From Dysgonomonas sp. 520 (GTDB taxonomy: Bacteria > Bacteroidota > Bacteroidia > Bacteroidales > Dysgonomonadaceae), in NCBI RefSeq assembly GCF_010501095.1, contig NZ_QVMP01000004.1, positions 1 to 64,000 of the forward strand: a stretch of DNA of 64,000 bases, written 5' to 3'. The notes under the pieces are model-generated. The model was not told the DNA's origin and searched no databases. It saw only the letters and a list, made by a program, of their open reading frames with translations. The translations under genes were made by a program, and so were the position numbers. Below, piece after piece: positions 9,470 through 17,324 of this stretch. The stretch's first letter is position 1, and every line of letters begins with the position of its first letter.

Positions 9470-11495
9470 GAAGTTGAATATATATTCTGCATCCGTTGCC
9501 ATCAGACGAATCGATCTCGATAGTCCCATCCATGCTATGTATTCTGTCTTTGGTAATAAGTAGACCTATTCCGTTTTGCTTTATAGTCGGATTAAACCCT
9601 TTTCCATTATCCTCAATTTTCATTATGATAGTGCTGTTGCAGCATTCTAATTTAATCTCGGCTGTTGTAGCTTCCGAATGTTTTATGATATTGCTGGTTG
9701 TTTCTTGTACAATTCTGTAAACCTCTAATAAATTATCATTCGGAATATCATCGAAGCCCTGCTCATTTTTAATATTTAATTTTACCTGTATGTCTTTTCC
9801 TTCACTAATTTTGGCTATATAATCAGAAATTATTTGGGGCAAACTGGCATATTTGAATAGTGGAGGCATCAGTTCATGAGAAATATTTCTGATTTCATTA
9901 TGCAGGTTTTCTATCTGGCTTGATATCTTTTCAGAAGTATCTGTTGTACTCTTTAGTAGGAAGTCGATACTGAGAAGTTCGTTTGCAACATTATCGTGTA
10001 ACTCTTTGGCCAACCGTTCACGCTCTGTTTCCAGTCCATTCAAGTATGAACGCATCGATCTTAACTCTGCTTTATTAGCTGCAATTATAAATTCTGCATC
10101 TTTTTCTTTTATCCGAGTTAGTAAGATAGATGCTTCTTTATCTTTCTTAAGTCGCTGTATTCTACTATAAAGCAGGGAGATAACTAACATAACAAGAATA
10201 AAGAAACAGAAGCCTAATATGAAAATTTTATTTCGTCTTTCTTTTTCTTTTTCTACTTGCAATGTGCTTATTTGAACGTCTTTTTGAGCTGTTTCGTATT
10301 TAGCATCAAGTTCTTTTATAATTTCATTGTTAGTCTCTTTCATGTATTGAATTCTTATATCATGACTGAGTTCAATATATTTCAGTGCATTGATATAATC
10401 TCCTTTAGCTTTGTATAAATCGGTGTATGCTCTATATATATCAAAATATTCGTTTTTATATTCAGGAATTCTTTTACTGACAATATCTATGATTTTCTGA
10501 GCTGCTTTAATTTTGTTCTCAGCATTATCATATTGGCATTTGTGTATAAAAACAGCTGCTTCAAGAACCAAAATTATAGATTGCTTCAAGGAATCTTCAG
10601 GTTGAGTAATTTCCTTCACTTGAGATATACTCTTATCCACAATATTCCAATCGGTTTTTGGTTTGGCAATCTCAATTTCTGCTAGTTTTGTATAGGGATA
10701 AAAAATGGAAGACCGATATTTTTTTGCTTGTATCGAGTCTAAAGATTCGTACAGGATAACCGCATCATTATAATACATGTACGCAGAATCTAAGTGTGTG
10801 TTATTATCAGATTCATAGAGATTCATGTCTTTATAATATCCGCCTGCAACTTCATCTATCTTCATCCTTACATATACGGGGTCTTCGCATTTTGGTGCAA
10901 TTGATTTCATTTTGTCTATGATCTTTTTAACCTCATCATAATTCTGTTTATTAAAGTGGACAATAGACATATTGCGTAATATAGAAATAATATCATTATA
11001 GTTGCTGTTTGCTTTTTCGTATGCTTCTATAGACTTGTAATAATAAGAATGTGTTGAATCATACTGCCTTAGCATGCCATAATAGTCGCCCTCATTGCGA
11101 TAATAGAAACCTAAATCTCTGAAATTAATATTCTTATCCAAAATAAACTTCGCTGAATCTAAGTAGGAACGGGCCGTAGGTATTTCATTCTGTCCGATAT
11201 TGTAAGATGCAGCATTTGTGTATAATCTCACTATTTCGCTGTATGCCTTTTCTTTTTTTGCTTTTGGTATTAGTTGAATGCAGACTATATTTCGATATTT
11301 CCTAAGAGCAGGTGTATTACGAACAACACTGTCCAGTTGATACTTATCTTTAAACGGTATGGATTTATTGTTAATGATATTAATTAGAGAATCTAGTACA
11401 GGTTCTGTTTTAACTTCTTGTTGATTGGCGTTAGCACAATAGTTTATGCATGTAATTAAAATAACAGAAAGGAATATTGTTTTACTTCGAAACAT
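9432..11495 (-). CDS. TPR-containing sensor histidine kinase (HisKA_3 type)
   Basis: The protein has 687 residues. It has an N-terminal signal segment, a periplasmic region of about residues 30-400 built of helical TPR-like repeats, a single membrane helix at about 424-444 (FILGFCFFILVMLVISLLY), a coiled-coil linker, and a HisKA_3 dimerisation helix with phospho-acceptor His500 in ERLAKELHDNVANELL. The HATPase domain shows the N box (IVQETTSNIIKHSEA), G1 (IEDNGKGF) and G2 (GIGLLITKDRI). This is the NarX/UhpB class, which phosphorylates LuxR-type receivers, matching its convergent neighbour. Bacteroidetes use this TPR-HK layout widely; the ligand is unknown. Confidence 0.88.
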   Translation of the reverse strand: MFRSKTIFLSVILITCINYCANANQQEVKTEPVLDSLINIINNKSIPFKDKYQLDSVVRNTPALRKYRNIVCIQLIPKAKKEKAYSEIVRLYTNAASYNIGQNEIPTARSYLDSAKFILDKNINFRDLGFYYRNEGDYYGMLRQYDSTHSYYYKSIEAYEKANSNYNDIISILRNMSIVHFNKQNYDEVKKIIDKMKSIAPKCEDPVYVRMKIDEVAGGYYKDMNLYESDNNTHLDSAYMYYNDAVILYESLDSIQAKKYRSSIFYPYTKLAEIEIAKPKTDWNIVDKSISQVKEITQPEDSLKQSIILVLEAAVFIHKCQYDNAENKIKAAQKIIDIVSKRIPEYKNEYFDIYRAYTDLYKAKGDYINALKYIELSHDIRIQYMKETNNEIIKELDAKYETAQKDVQISTLQVEKEKERRNKIFILGFCFFILVMLVISLLYSRIQRLKKDKEASILLTRIKEKDAEFIIAANKAELRSMRSYLNGLETERERLAKELHDNVANELLSIDFLLKSTTDTSEKISSQIENLHNEIRNISHELMPPLFKYASLPQIISDYIAKISEGKDIQVKLNIKNEQGFDDIPNDNLLEVYRIVQETTSNIIKHSEATTAEIKLECCNSTIIMKIEDNGKGFNPTIKQNGIGLLITKDRIHSMDGTIEIDSSDGNGCRIYIQLPISQQGDSKWLP

Positions 11496-11536
11496 AATTG
11501 TATTCTTTAATCACCGAAATCATCCGTCTTCAACTG

Positions 11537-11610
11537 TTGAGATACCAATACTCGAACTTGGGACACCCTTCTCCAAAAGAGGTGTGCTAACCGCACTGCG
11601 ATACATCTCG
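11537..11610 (-). pseudogene. Degenerate tRNA-Pro(UGG)-like sequence
   Basis: Read on the minus strand, the 74 nt start CGAGATGTA and end GTATCTCAA, and align with a tRNA-Pro carrying anticodon TGG after TT in the loop. The acceptor pairs 6 of 7 (one G-T), with a C-A mismatch at 1-72. The D stem has two mismatches, the anticodon stem one, and the T stem lacks the usual G53-C61 pair (CCAAG/ATTGG around TTCGAGT). This many defects suggests a pseudo-tRNA or an element-borne imperfect tRNA copy. It sits about 390 nt from an integrase remnant, as at an old attachment site. Confidence 0.5.
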
Positions 11611-12002
11611 TTTTTTGCTGCAAATAGCCGTGCAAAGCTAAAACTATTTTTTCACATCCAAAATTATTTGATCCAACACTGATATAGAAATATTAGCATT
11701 TTCAAACTTACATAAAAAGGATGTGTGCCCTTCTCCATAAAAGTATTTATAGTACGAGTAATCATTAACTAATCAAAATAGTGTCTTAGTGGTTATTCAG
11801 AAGTCAGTATGTGCGTGTGCAAAACGAGTGCAATAGCCTTATTTTATTGGGACGAGACGAGTAAAATAAGTCGCACCGGAACATTCCATCTACGTTTCTA
11901 TTTCTCAAAACCCTTAAAAGTCCCATGCATTAATAGTTCCGTACGCTTATATTGTCGGAGATATTGGAATATATAACATATTAATTTTTTTTATGTAAAA
12001 CT
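11611..12002. other. Intergenic stretch between tRNA-like sequence and integrase remnant
   Basis: No gene is seen. It contains a perfect 9-bp inverted repeat CTTATTTTA/TAAAATAAG (11838-11846 and 11862-11870, 15-nt loop) and an AT-rich run before the integrase remnant. It probably holds the former attachment-site and regulatory DNA of a lost element. Confidence 0.4.
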
Positions 12003-12248
12003 ATGTATTCGTATTCGAAAGATGGCATTACGGTGAGTGTAATGCTCGATACCCGCAAGGTTAATGCACAAGGTAAATACCCTGTCAAAATCAGGGTCAA
12101 CTACAAGCGTGTGAGGGAATATTTCCCGACAGGAAAAGACTTATCTAAAGAGCGATGTTGAAATGCTTGCCGAAAAAGGAGATTTTATGAAAAATCTTAC
12201 TATTTTTGTTAAAATTGAAAATTTTATACACAAAAAAATACGAAAAAA
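12003..12248 (+). pseudogene. Tyrosine integrase N-terminal remnant
   Basis: The ATG at 12003 opens 52 codons (MYSYSKDGITVSVMLDTRKV, then GKYPVKIRVNYKRVREYFPTGKDLSKE) that match the arm-type DNA-binding domain at the start of Bacteroidetes tyrosine integrases. The frame stops at TGA 12159-12161. A sensible continuation (DVEMLAEKGDF) appears in another frame, so a frameshift has occurred. The core-binding and catalytic domains are absent; an unrelated ORF begins at 12249. It is the scar of an integrated element next to the tRNA-like sequence. Confidence 0.6.
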
Positions 12249-13280
12249 ATGACAGAACTACCATTAAAAGACTTATTCAAAGAATGGATGATTGAAGAAG
12301 AAACTGGTATAAGTCCAGCTTCTGCAGTTTCATATTGTAGTTATACCTCTAGCGCATGTAAAGATTTGAAGGTTAAATACAACGGTCAAATAATGTATGT
12401 GTTTGATGCAATTCAAATGTTTATAAATCAGAAAGACATTGATACCTTTCAGGATTTTATGGATAAAATTATACATTTATATTACTCTGAGGATTTTTTA
12501 AAGATTGTAGACCGTCCCAAGAGCACTATAAGCAATTGGCGCACAGGTCTGAACCGTTATTTGGAATTTGTTTATCAATATCTTGATCCGGAAACCGAAG
12601 ATCTCAATATTCACAAGAATAGTATATCTATTGAGAATGAAGGACCAGAAAATATAATAAAAATCACAAAAGATGAATTATATTCCAAGTTTCATTTCCG
12701 CCTAATTACCCAAGATCGCTACTATGAAAATATACTTTATCCTATAGGTCTGATAAAGCGCCTTTTCTACAAAACGGGAAGGAAAGAGATATTTAACAAG
12801 TACATAAAGGCTATGATTGATAAGACGCTTGTCTATAGTGAGGACGGAATACTATCTATAGCTGATATAAACTCATTTCTTATAGATCCTAATAATGAAG
12901 AAGTTCATGTATTGACAAACGAAAATAAAAAACTTCAAGTATTTACACCTACACACGAAAAGGAGAATGTCCTTTTTAAAGTTAAATCTTTCTTGCAAAT
13001 CTCACTGGATCACATTGTTCCGATGCATGACATAATGGTCCAAAATCAAGATAAATTGAGTGAGATATGTAAACTTACAAATGAGATTAAGAAGAGGATG
13101 AAAGGAAAAATTAGTAATAAAATAATGAGAGCCACTTATAGTCCAATAATAGAGGAGGCATCTGATTTAGAACAGCTTGTCAATTTTTCAACAATGGAAA
13201 AAGAATTAGTATTTCTTTGTGAAAAGACTAAACTTCAATTGATGGATAGTCGTGAAAACTCAAGAAAAGGAAAAAGATAA
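12249..13280 (+). CDS. Unrecognised 343-residue protein in the island
   Basis: ATG at 12249 directly follows the integrase remnant; no Shine-Dalgarno is seen. Residues 1-120 are helical and include a segment reminiscent of SAM-like core-binding domains (LFKEWMIEEETGISPASAVS, STISNWRTGLNRYLEFVYQY). The middle has FHFRLITQDRYYENILYPIG and a lysine-rich stretch, and the C-terminal 120 residues look like long amphipathic helices, possibly a coiled coil. There is no signal peptide or membrane helix, so it is probably cytoplasmic. No catalytic motif is seen and I do not recognise the family. Its place between an integrase scar and a repeat element suggests mobile cargo; a DNA-binding or defence role would be speculation. 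Confidence 0.6.
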   Translation: MTELPLKDLFKEWMIEEETGISPASAVSYCSYTSSACKDLKVKYNGQIMYVFDAIQMFINQKDIDTFQDFMDKIIHLYYSEDFLKIVDRPKSTISNWRTGLNRYLEFVYQYLDPETEDLNIHKNSISIENEGPENIIKITKDELYSKFHFRLITQDRYYENILYPIGLIKRLFYKTGRKEIFNKYIKAMIDKTLVYSEDGILSIADINSFLIDPNNEEVHVLTNENKKLQVFTPTHEKENVLFKVKSFLQISLDHIVPMHDIMVQNQDKLSEICKLTNEIKKRMKGKISNKIMRATYSPIIEEASDLEQLVNFSTMEKELVFLCEKTKLQLMDSRENSRKGKR

Positions 13281-13338
13281 ATTTTCCGAATACTTTCTAC
13301 AAAAAACAATTATTCACAAGTCAAATTTTACATTTTGA

Positions 13339-13555
13339 ACCCGTGGTGCATTTAGATAATGAAATATAACAGGCTGAAATATAATACACATTTATATTGT
13401 CATTGAGTCGCCTTCGCTCCTCGAACGTTGTTTCTGAGTAAAACGAAGGACCTGGATTGAAAACACACAGATTTTCCACTTCGTTCAAAATGACAAAACC
13501 AATATGAATCTTATAATGAATGAGTTTATATCAAAGTCCTAAATGCACCACGGGT
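13339..13555. repeat. MITE-like element with 17-bp inverted ends
   Basis: The 217-bp element is bounded by perfect 17-bp inverted repeats, ACCCGTGGTGCATTTAG at 13339-13355 and its complement at 13539-13555. A second inverted pair (GTCATT/AATGAC with flanking TATT/AATA) nests inside. There is no ORF. Half of the terminal motif recurs at 24350-24362. No clear target-site duplication is visible. A non-autonomous mobile or structured repeat is the best reading. The rest of 13281-13744 holds no gene apart from this element and the palindrome at 13688. Confidence 0.5.
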
Positions 13556-13687
13556 ATCTTGATTTTCAAAGTTACGTACCAGTAAAAATAGCTTGACATT
13601 TTCTTCAAAAAAAACTCATGTAGGGGGGTACGGAAAAATAATCTCAGTAAGTTAATTTTTATTAATCTTCTCTCTGTTTGTTTATAT

Positions 13688-13704
13688 TTCTCAAATTTTG
13701 AGAA
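13688..13704. promoter_or_regulatory. Perfect palindrome upstream of the two-gene operon, candidate operator
   Basis: TTCTCAAA-T-TTTGAGAA has 8-bp arms around one base and ends 40 nt before the start at 13745, inside an AT-rich promoter-like region. It suits a dimeric repressor, possibly the nearby WYL protein. Confidence 0.4.
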
Positions 13705-13744
13705 TATATAGGATATATGAGATAAACCCTTAAATTGATAGTTT

Positions 13745-14035
13745 ATGAGAGGATTAAAACGCCGGATATTAGCGGTTATTGAAGAAGTGAATCATGAAAT
13801 TCGGGTGGATTTAGGGCTTGAAGAGCCCATACCCGAATTAAAAACAATTGACACACTTGGTATTGCGAAGGAATTGCCAAAAATCAAGCAGGCAGATGAC
13901 GAAGAAGAATCGGAAGAAGCAAAAGCTTTTGAGAGAATACTTAACCAAATTTCTGAGCGATACGAAAGAGAAAGAGCCGAAATACGGGCAGAATCAGAAG
14001 AAGAGATTTTGGACGTCCAATTAATTCAATCCTGA
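13745..14035 (+). CDS. Small acidic/basic charged hypothetical protein
   Basis: A 96-residue protein with a short basic N-terminus (MRGLKRRILAVIEEV) and a very acidic, Glu-rich second half (ADDEEESEEAKAF, RAEIRAESEEEI) predicted helical or coiled coil. It is followed 6 nt later by the next ORF, so the two are surely cotranscribed, and a palindrome lies 40 nt upstream. I do not recognise the family. Size and charge would fit an accessory or antitoxin-like partner, but no toxin signature is evident in the neighbour. Confidence 0.5.
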   Translation: MRGLKRRILAVIEEVNHEIRVDLGLEEPIPELKTIDTLGIAKELPKIKQADDEEESEEAKAFERILNQISERYERERAEIRAESEEEILDVQLIQS

Positions 14036-14041
14036 GAGAAT

Positions 14042-14686
14042 ATGAAGAAGAAAAACAAAATGTGGACGACCCGAATGCTGTTGGATTGTATTGTATGTTC
14101 TGATATTAAGACATCAAAGCAAGCCAAAAACAACCTTCTGTTACAAAATGAACATGATAAGATCGTAGCCCTTCTGAAAGCCTTCGATTTGTATGTAGAA
14201 GAAAAGCAGGCTATTTTAGACAAAGACTACAATAAGGTCGGTGAAGAATATGGCTTCGATATAAGTGATTTTCTCAGAGGGAATTTCATCACGAAGCGAA
14301 GTGAAAAAGAGGCCATAAGCCTACTGAATGAAATCGTTGATAATAATAGATTGCAGCAAGCACAAGAAAGACATCCTGAAAAAGATGTTTATTTCTTTTT
14401 GAGCAATGTTTTTAAAGGCCTGATTACTTTTCGCAGAGACTTACAGTGCTGTATCGATTATTATAATTTGGCTCATTGGCCTGAAATAATGACTAATAAG
14501 TTTGTTTTATTGGATTCCATGAAAGAGATAAGACCCCAAGCAAATAAAATTGATATTATCCTGCTAAAAATAATCGGAGATAAAAAACCTGTATCGGAAA
14601 AAGTATTGATTAAAAAATACGACTTTCCAAAAAGTGACCTATTGGCAGGACTTAAATCAGTGAAAGAAATACTTGCAGCATTATAG
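14042..14686 (+). CDS. Unrecognised 214-residue protein, second gene of the operon
   Basis: ATG at 14042 follows the stop of the 96-residue ORF by 6 nt. The protein is lysine-rich, mostly helical and has no signal peptide or membrane segment. The N-terminal third carries KTSKQAKNNLLLQNEHDKIV. The end reads like a winged-helix or small helical domain (KIIGDKKPVSEKVLIKKY, then LLAGLKSVKEILAAL). No catalytic motif is recognised. It converges on a WYL regulator across a shared hairpin. Confidence 0.55.
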   Translation: MKKKNKMWTTRMLLDCIVCSDIKTSKQAKNNLLLQNEHDKIVALLKAFDLYVEEKQAILDKDYNKVGEEYGFDISDFLRGNFITKRSEKEAISLLNEIVDNNRLQQAQERHPEKDVYFFLSNVFKGLITFRRDLQCCIDYYNLAHWPEIMTNKFVLLDSMKEIRPQANKIDIILLKIIGDKKPVSEKVLIKKYDFPKSDLLAGLKSVKEILAAL

Positions 14687-14707
14687 CGATACAAAAAAGA
14701 ACACGGT

Positions 14708-14732
14708 AGTCTGTAACAGCCGGTTACAGACT
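14708..14732. terminator. Bidirectional terminator between convergent genes
   Basis: AGTCTGTAAC (14708-14717) and GTTACAGACT (14723-14732) pair perfectly over 10 bp with a 5-nt loop. The right arm contains the TAA stop codon of the WYL gene. It serves both the upstream operon and the minus-strand regulator. Confidence 0.65.
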
Positions 14733-15632
14733 ATTCCTTTCCAGTGCCGATTTACAGATGGATTGTATTTCTTCCCGAAGAGATAAGGGTTCTATAACCT
14801 TTAATGACCAGCTTCGGGACATCAGTTCCATAATGAAATCGAGTGTTATTTTCAGTCGTAACCGGATAACAAATTCATCTTTATTGTCGGTTATTATTTC
14901 CTGGCTATGATGTAGGGGTAAAGACTTTAGATAGCTACCATCTCTTGCATCAAAAGAGAGAATAACATCTTCAATGGGGTATTCATCGGATGAATAAATA
15001 CCGTAGCTATACTTAAACTTTTCAGACACATTTATTGTATTGTCTTTAGGAAAAGTTTCGTCCAAGATAACAAGATCGTTTATTCTATCCAGGCCGTATG
15101 TTTTCAGGTCGTTCTGCCCTTTGGTTCGCCCAATAAGATACCACCGGCCCCGACACTCTTTCACGGCGTATGGTTCAAGCTCACGGAATGAGGGCTTATC
15201 AGACCCGAATTTCAGGTACGAAAAACTGATTTGTAGAGAGTTTTTAATGGCATGGATAAGCGGGTAAAGATGTTGTGTACCCATAGGGCGATGTTTCTCG
15301 GCCAGCACAAAATCGGGTATTCCTATTTCAGTATTGAGTGCGTTATGGATGTTGAACTCGTCCAGAAAGCGGTCTATATCGGAACGTATTGTATTATCTT
15401 CAATATAATAACCCTGATTACGACGACAATATTCTATATCGACACCAAATTCGGTTCGAATATTCTGTATATCTCGTTGTATGGTTCGACGTGATAGGCC
15501 TGTATCGTATATTCCACGAAAGTTCAATTCTCGTTCCAAATAAGAAGTGAGCTCGGCAAAATTGATATATGGACATTTTCTTATCTTAGATATAATCAGT
15601 AGGTTACGTTGTAAGTGATGAATACGTGACAT
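14724..15632 (-). CDS. WYL-domain transcriptional regulator (YafY-like)
   Basis: A 302-residue protein. Residues ~1-70 form a winged helix with the SRRTIQRDIQNIRTEFGVDI helix typical of the HTH_11 type. Residues ~115-210 form a WYL domain (QISFSYLKFGS, LEPYAVKECRGRWYLIGRTK, KTYGLDRI), and a WCX-like C-terminal extension follows. WYL domains bind small ligands or nucleic acid and control stress, mobile-element and defence genes. Here it lies on the island, convergent with two unrecognised genes; a candidate promoter of its own sits at 15662-15690. The target is unknown. Confidence 0.85.
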   Translation of the reverse strand: MSRIHHLQRNLLIISKIRKCPYINFAELTSYLERELNFRGIYDTGLSRRTIQRDIQNIRTEFGVDIEYCRRNQGYYIEDNTIRSDIDRFLDEFNIHNALNTEIGIPDFVLAEKHRPMGTQHLYPLIHAIKNSLQISFSYLKFGSDKPSFRELEPYAVKECRGRWYLIGRTKGQNDLKTYGLDRINDLVILDETFPKDNTINVSEKFKYSYGIYSSDEYPIEDVILSFDARDGSYLKSLPLHHSQEIITDNKDEFVIRLRLKITLDFIMELMSRSWSLKVIEPLSLREEIQSICKSALERNSL

Positions 15633-15661
15633 AGGTATATATTGCGTTTACTAATCGAAAA

Positions 15662-15690
15662 CAAAAATAGTTATTTAAAGCGTCACACAA
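15662..15690 (-). promoter_or_regulatory. Candidate promoter of the WYL gene
   Basis: On the minus strand TTG (15690-15688) is followed after 18 nt by TATTTTTG (15669-15662), matching the TTTG/TAnnTTTG pattern, 30 nt upstream of the start codon. Confidence 0.4.
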
Positions 15691-15745
15691 TGGCACTATC
15701 AACAGTTTATTTTGCATCGGCAACAGCCCATTGAGGGCAAAAGCG

Positions 15746-15800
15746 CTTGAAATGTTGAAATTATGAGTATATTTGTCATGCCGATTAGTATTAGTCGGCA
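15746..15800 (+). promoter_or_regulatory. Candidate promoter with inverted repeat at the start site
   Basis: CTTG (15746-15749), 18 nt, TATATTTG (15768-15775), then the inverted repeat TGCCGA/TCGGCA (15779-15784 and 15795-15800) where transcription would begin. It points at the lipoprotein at 16044. The rest of 15633-16043 holds no gene, only short CTAGCAAAT-type repeats around 15848-15860. Confidence 0.35.
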
Positions 15801-16043
15801 AACGTATTCGAATTCAAACGTTGAAAGAGTTTAACTTAATTTCTCTCTAGCAAATCTAGCAAATTTAACAGGAGGAGGATAGGTTGACTGCTCTCATGCT
15901 GTATAGGCGTGGGCTGTTGCTTATTTTACTCCTAAGGTTTTGCTAGAACCTGCTAGATAAAGTAAGTTAACGGTTCCACGCTTTCAGCATTTTATAAACT
16001 CTTCTTTTGGAGCCGGAGAGGGCAAAAAACAATTATTTATTCT

Positions 16044-16790
16044 ATGAGAAATTTAAAAGTGACTGCTATTTTATTAGTAGTATGTATGAGTCTGGGGCTC
16101 GTTTCGTGTGGAGGTGAGAAATCTTCGAAAGAAGAAAACGACAAAAAAGTTATTACTCTGACAGAACCTGGGATTTCAGGAGATTTATCCGAGTATTTTG
16201 AAATTGTGGGCACTGAATTTGAAATTCAACCATATCAGGCTATGAATATCGATAAAATAATTGAAATTACGATAAAACGTACTGATGTTGAATTTCCATA
16301 TCCCGAAGATGTTCTTACATCACTTGGAGGATCAGGTTCTAGTTATGATGAAATTGGAGTAGGATTTGGGTATGAAATGTATGATAAAGATGGAATACCG
16401 TTAAATATCTGGGAGCCTGAATGGGGTAATTTCTATTTTGGAATGCCTCATGAATTACTTCATGCAGAATCTGGGAGATTTGGTAAACTTAAGTTTAGTG
16501 TATCTAATGCTAATGATGAAACACTTTCGAAGATAGTGAGTTTCAAGATAACGACAAAGCTTAAAATAGGGAGAGATGTTAAAACCAATAAGAAAGGTAG
16601 CTCTGGTGCAAATTGGGACACGACATTAAATGATTTTGAAAAAGCGATTAATTCATTATACAAAGACATATCGAATGCTGATAATCTAAATGCTGTTGAA
16701 AACCTTCAATCACAATTGGAATATAATAGAGACAAGTTAACCGATAAGCAAGTTGCTCGTTTAGATCGACTTATCAAACGGATAGATTAA
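16044..16790 (+). CDS. Secreted lipoprotein of unknown function
   Basis: The protein has 248 residues. The SPII signal MRNLKVTAILLVVCMSLGLV precedes the lipobox Ser-Cys with Cys22, then GGEKSS. The middle looks like a beta-rich domain (GDLSEYFEIVGTEFEI, IEITIKRTDVEF, then FKITTKLKIGRD). The C-terminal ~65 residues are helical and charged (NWDTTLNDFEKAINSLYKDI, then DKLTDKQVARLDRLIKR). Similar double-domain lipoproteins occur widely in Bacteroidales, but I know no function. It probably has its own promoter; the gene behind it runs the other way. Confidence 0.7.
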   Translation: MRNLKVTAILLVVCMSLGLVSCGGEKSSKEENDKKVITLTEPGISGDLSEYFEIVGTEFEIQPYQAMNIDKIIEITIKRTDVEFPYPEDVLTSLGGSGSSYDEIGVGFGYEMYDKDGIPLNIWEPEWGNFYFGMPHELLHAESGRFGKLKFSVSNANDETLSKIVSFKITTKLKIGRDVKTNKKGSSGANWDTTLNDFEKAINSLYKDISNADNLNAVENLQSQLEYNRDKLTDKQVARLDRLIKRID

Positions 16791-16794
16791 TGAA

Positions 16795-17058
16795 TCAAAT
16801 ATATTGTAAACAATAAATCTTTTTCAATGCTTTTCCAAATTTTTGACATTCGCCTTTACTGATAACTGTGTCAGCGGTTCCGTGTATCAGAAAAGTTGCC
16901 GGCGGATTGGAAGGAATATTGTTTATGGCTGATATTTTATTTAAGTTGCTCATGTTTTCGGAACCAAAAAATTTCTTTTTAGTTAAATCGTTGGGGAAAT
17001 TATTTTCTAAATCATAAGTTCCATCTTGACCTATTAATATTTTAAAACTTTTATTCAC
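16795..17058 (-). pseudogene. Alpha/beta-hydrolase C-terminal remnant
   Basis: About 88 codons match the C-terminal part of a Bacteroidetes BD-FAE-like esterase: PPATFLIHGTADTVISKGEC carries the strand-turn with the catalytic Asp region, while the usual C-terminal His region is short or lost. The frame begins with GTG exactly where the tRNA-Asn-like sequence starts (17058), so the 5' two thirds, with the nucleophile Ser motif, have been cut off. I read it as a gene sliced at an attachment site. Confidence 0.6.
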
Positions 17059-17102
17059 CTGTTAATCAGATGGCTCTTAGTTTAAGCCCAAGAGGAAGAG
17101 CA
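17058..17102 (+). other. tRNA-Asn 3'-half scar, copy 1 (mutated)
   Basis: CCTGTTAATCAGA, a decayed T arm (TTAGTTTAAGCCCAA) and the acceptor strand AGGAAGAGCA match the anticodon-loop-to-3'-end half of a tRNA-Asn(GTT). The same sequence occurs, better preserved, at 50530-50574. The 5' half is absent. This is the form left when an element integrates by crossover in the anticodon loop. Confidence 0.6.
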
Positions 17103-17108
17103 AGAAAA

Positions 17109-17135
17109 GCAGCCACTTACATCGTAAGTGGCTGT
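17109..17135 (+). terminator. tRNA-type terminator, copy 1
   Basis: CAGCCACTTAC-ATC-GTAAGTGGCTG (11-bp perfect stem, 17110-17134) is followed by a T-rich run. The same hairpin lies at 50578-50610, so it was carried along with the tRNA 3' half. Confidence 0.7.
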
Positions 17136-17324
17136 TTCTTTATTCGCAGTGTGTGCTAATTATAAGCATTATAACCATGATATTTCCCGAAACGTGTGCA
17201 TCAAAATTTCTTCTTAACCAAAGCACACTCTATCGGTCTATTACCCCGACAGCTACAACAATCCTGTAAAACAGAATTATTGAAACAAACTCTTAATAAA
17301 TTATAGGTGGTAATATGACTATTC

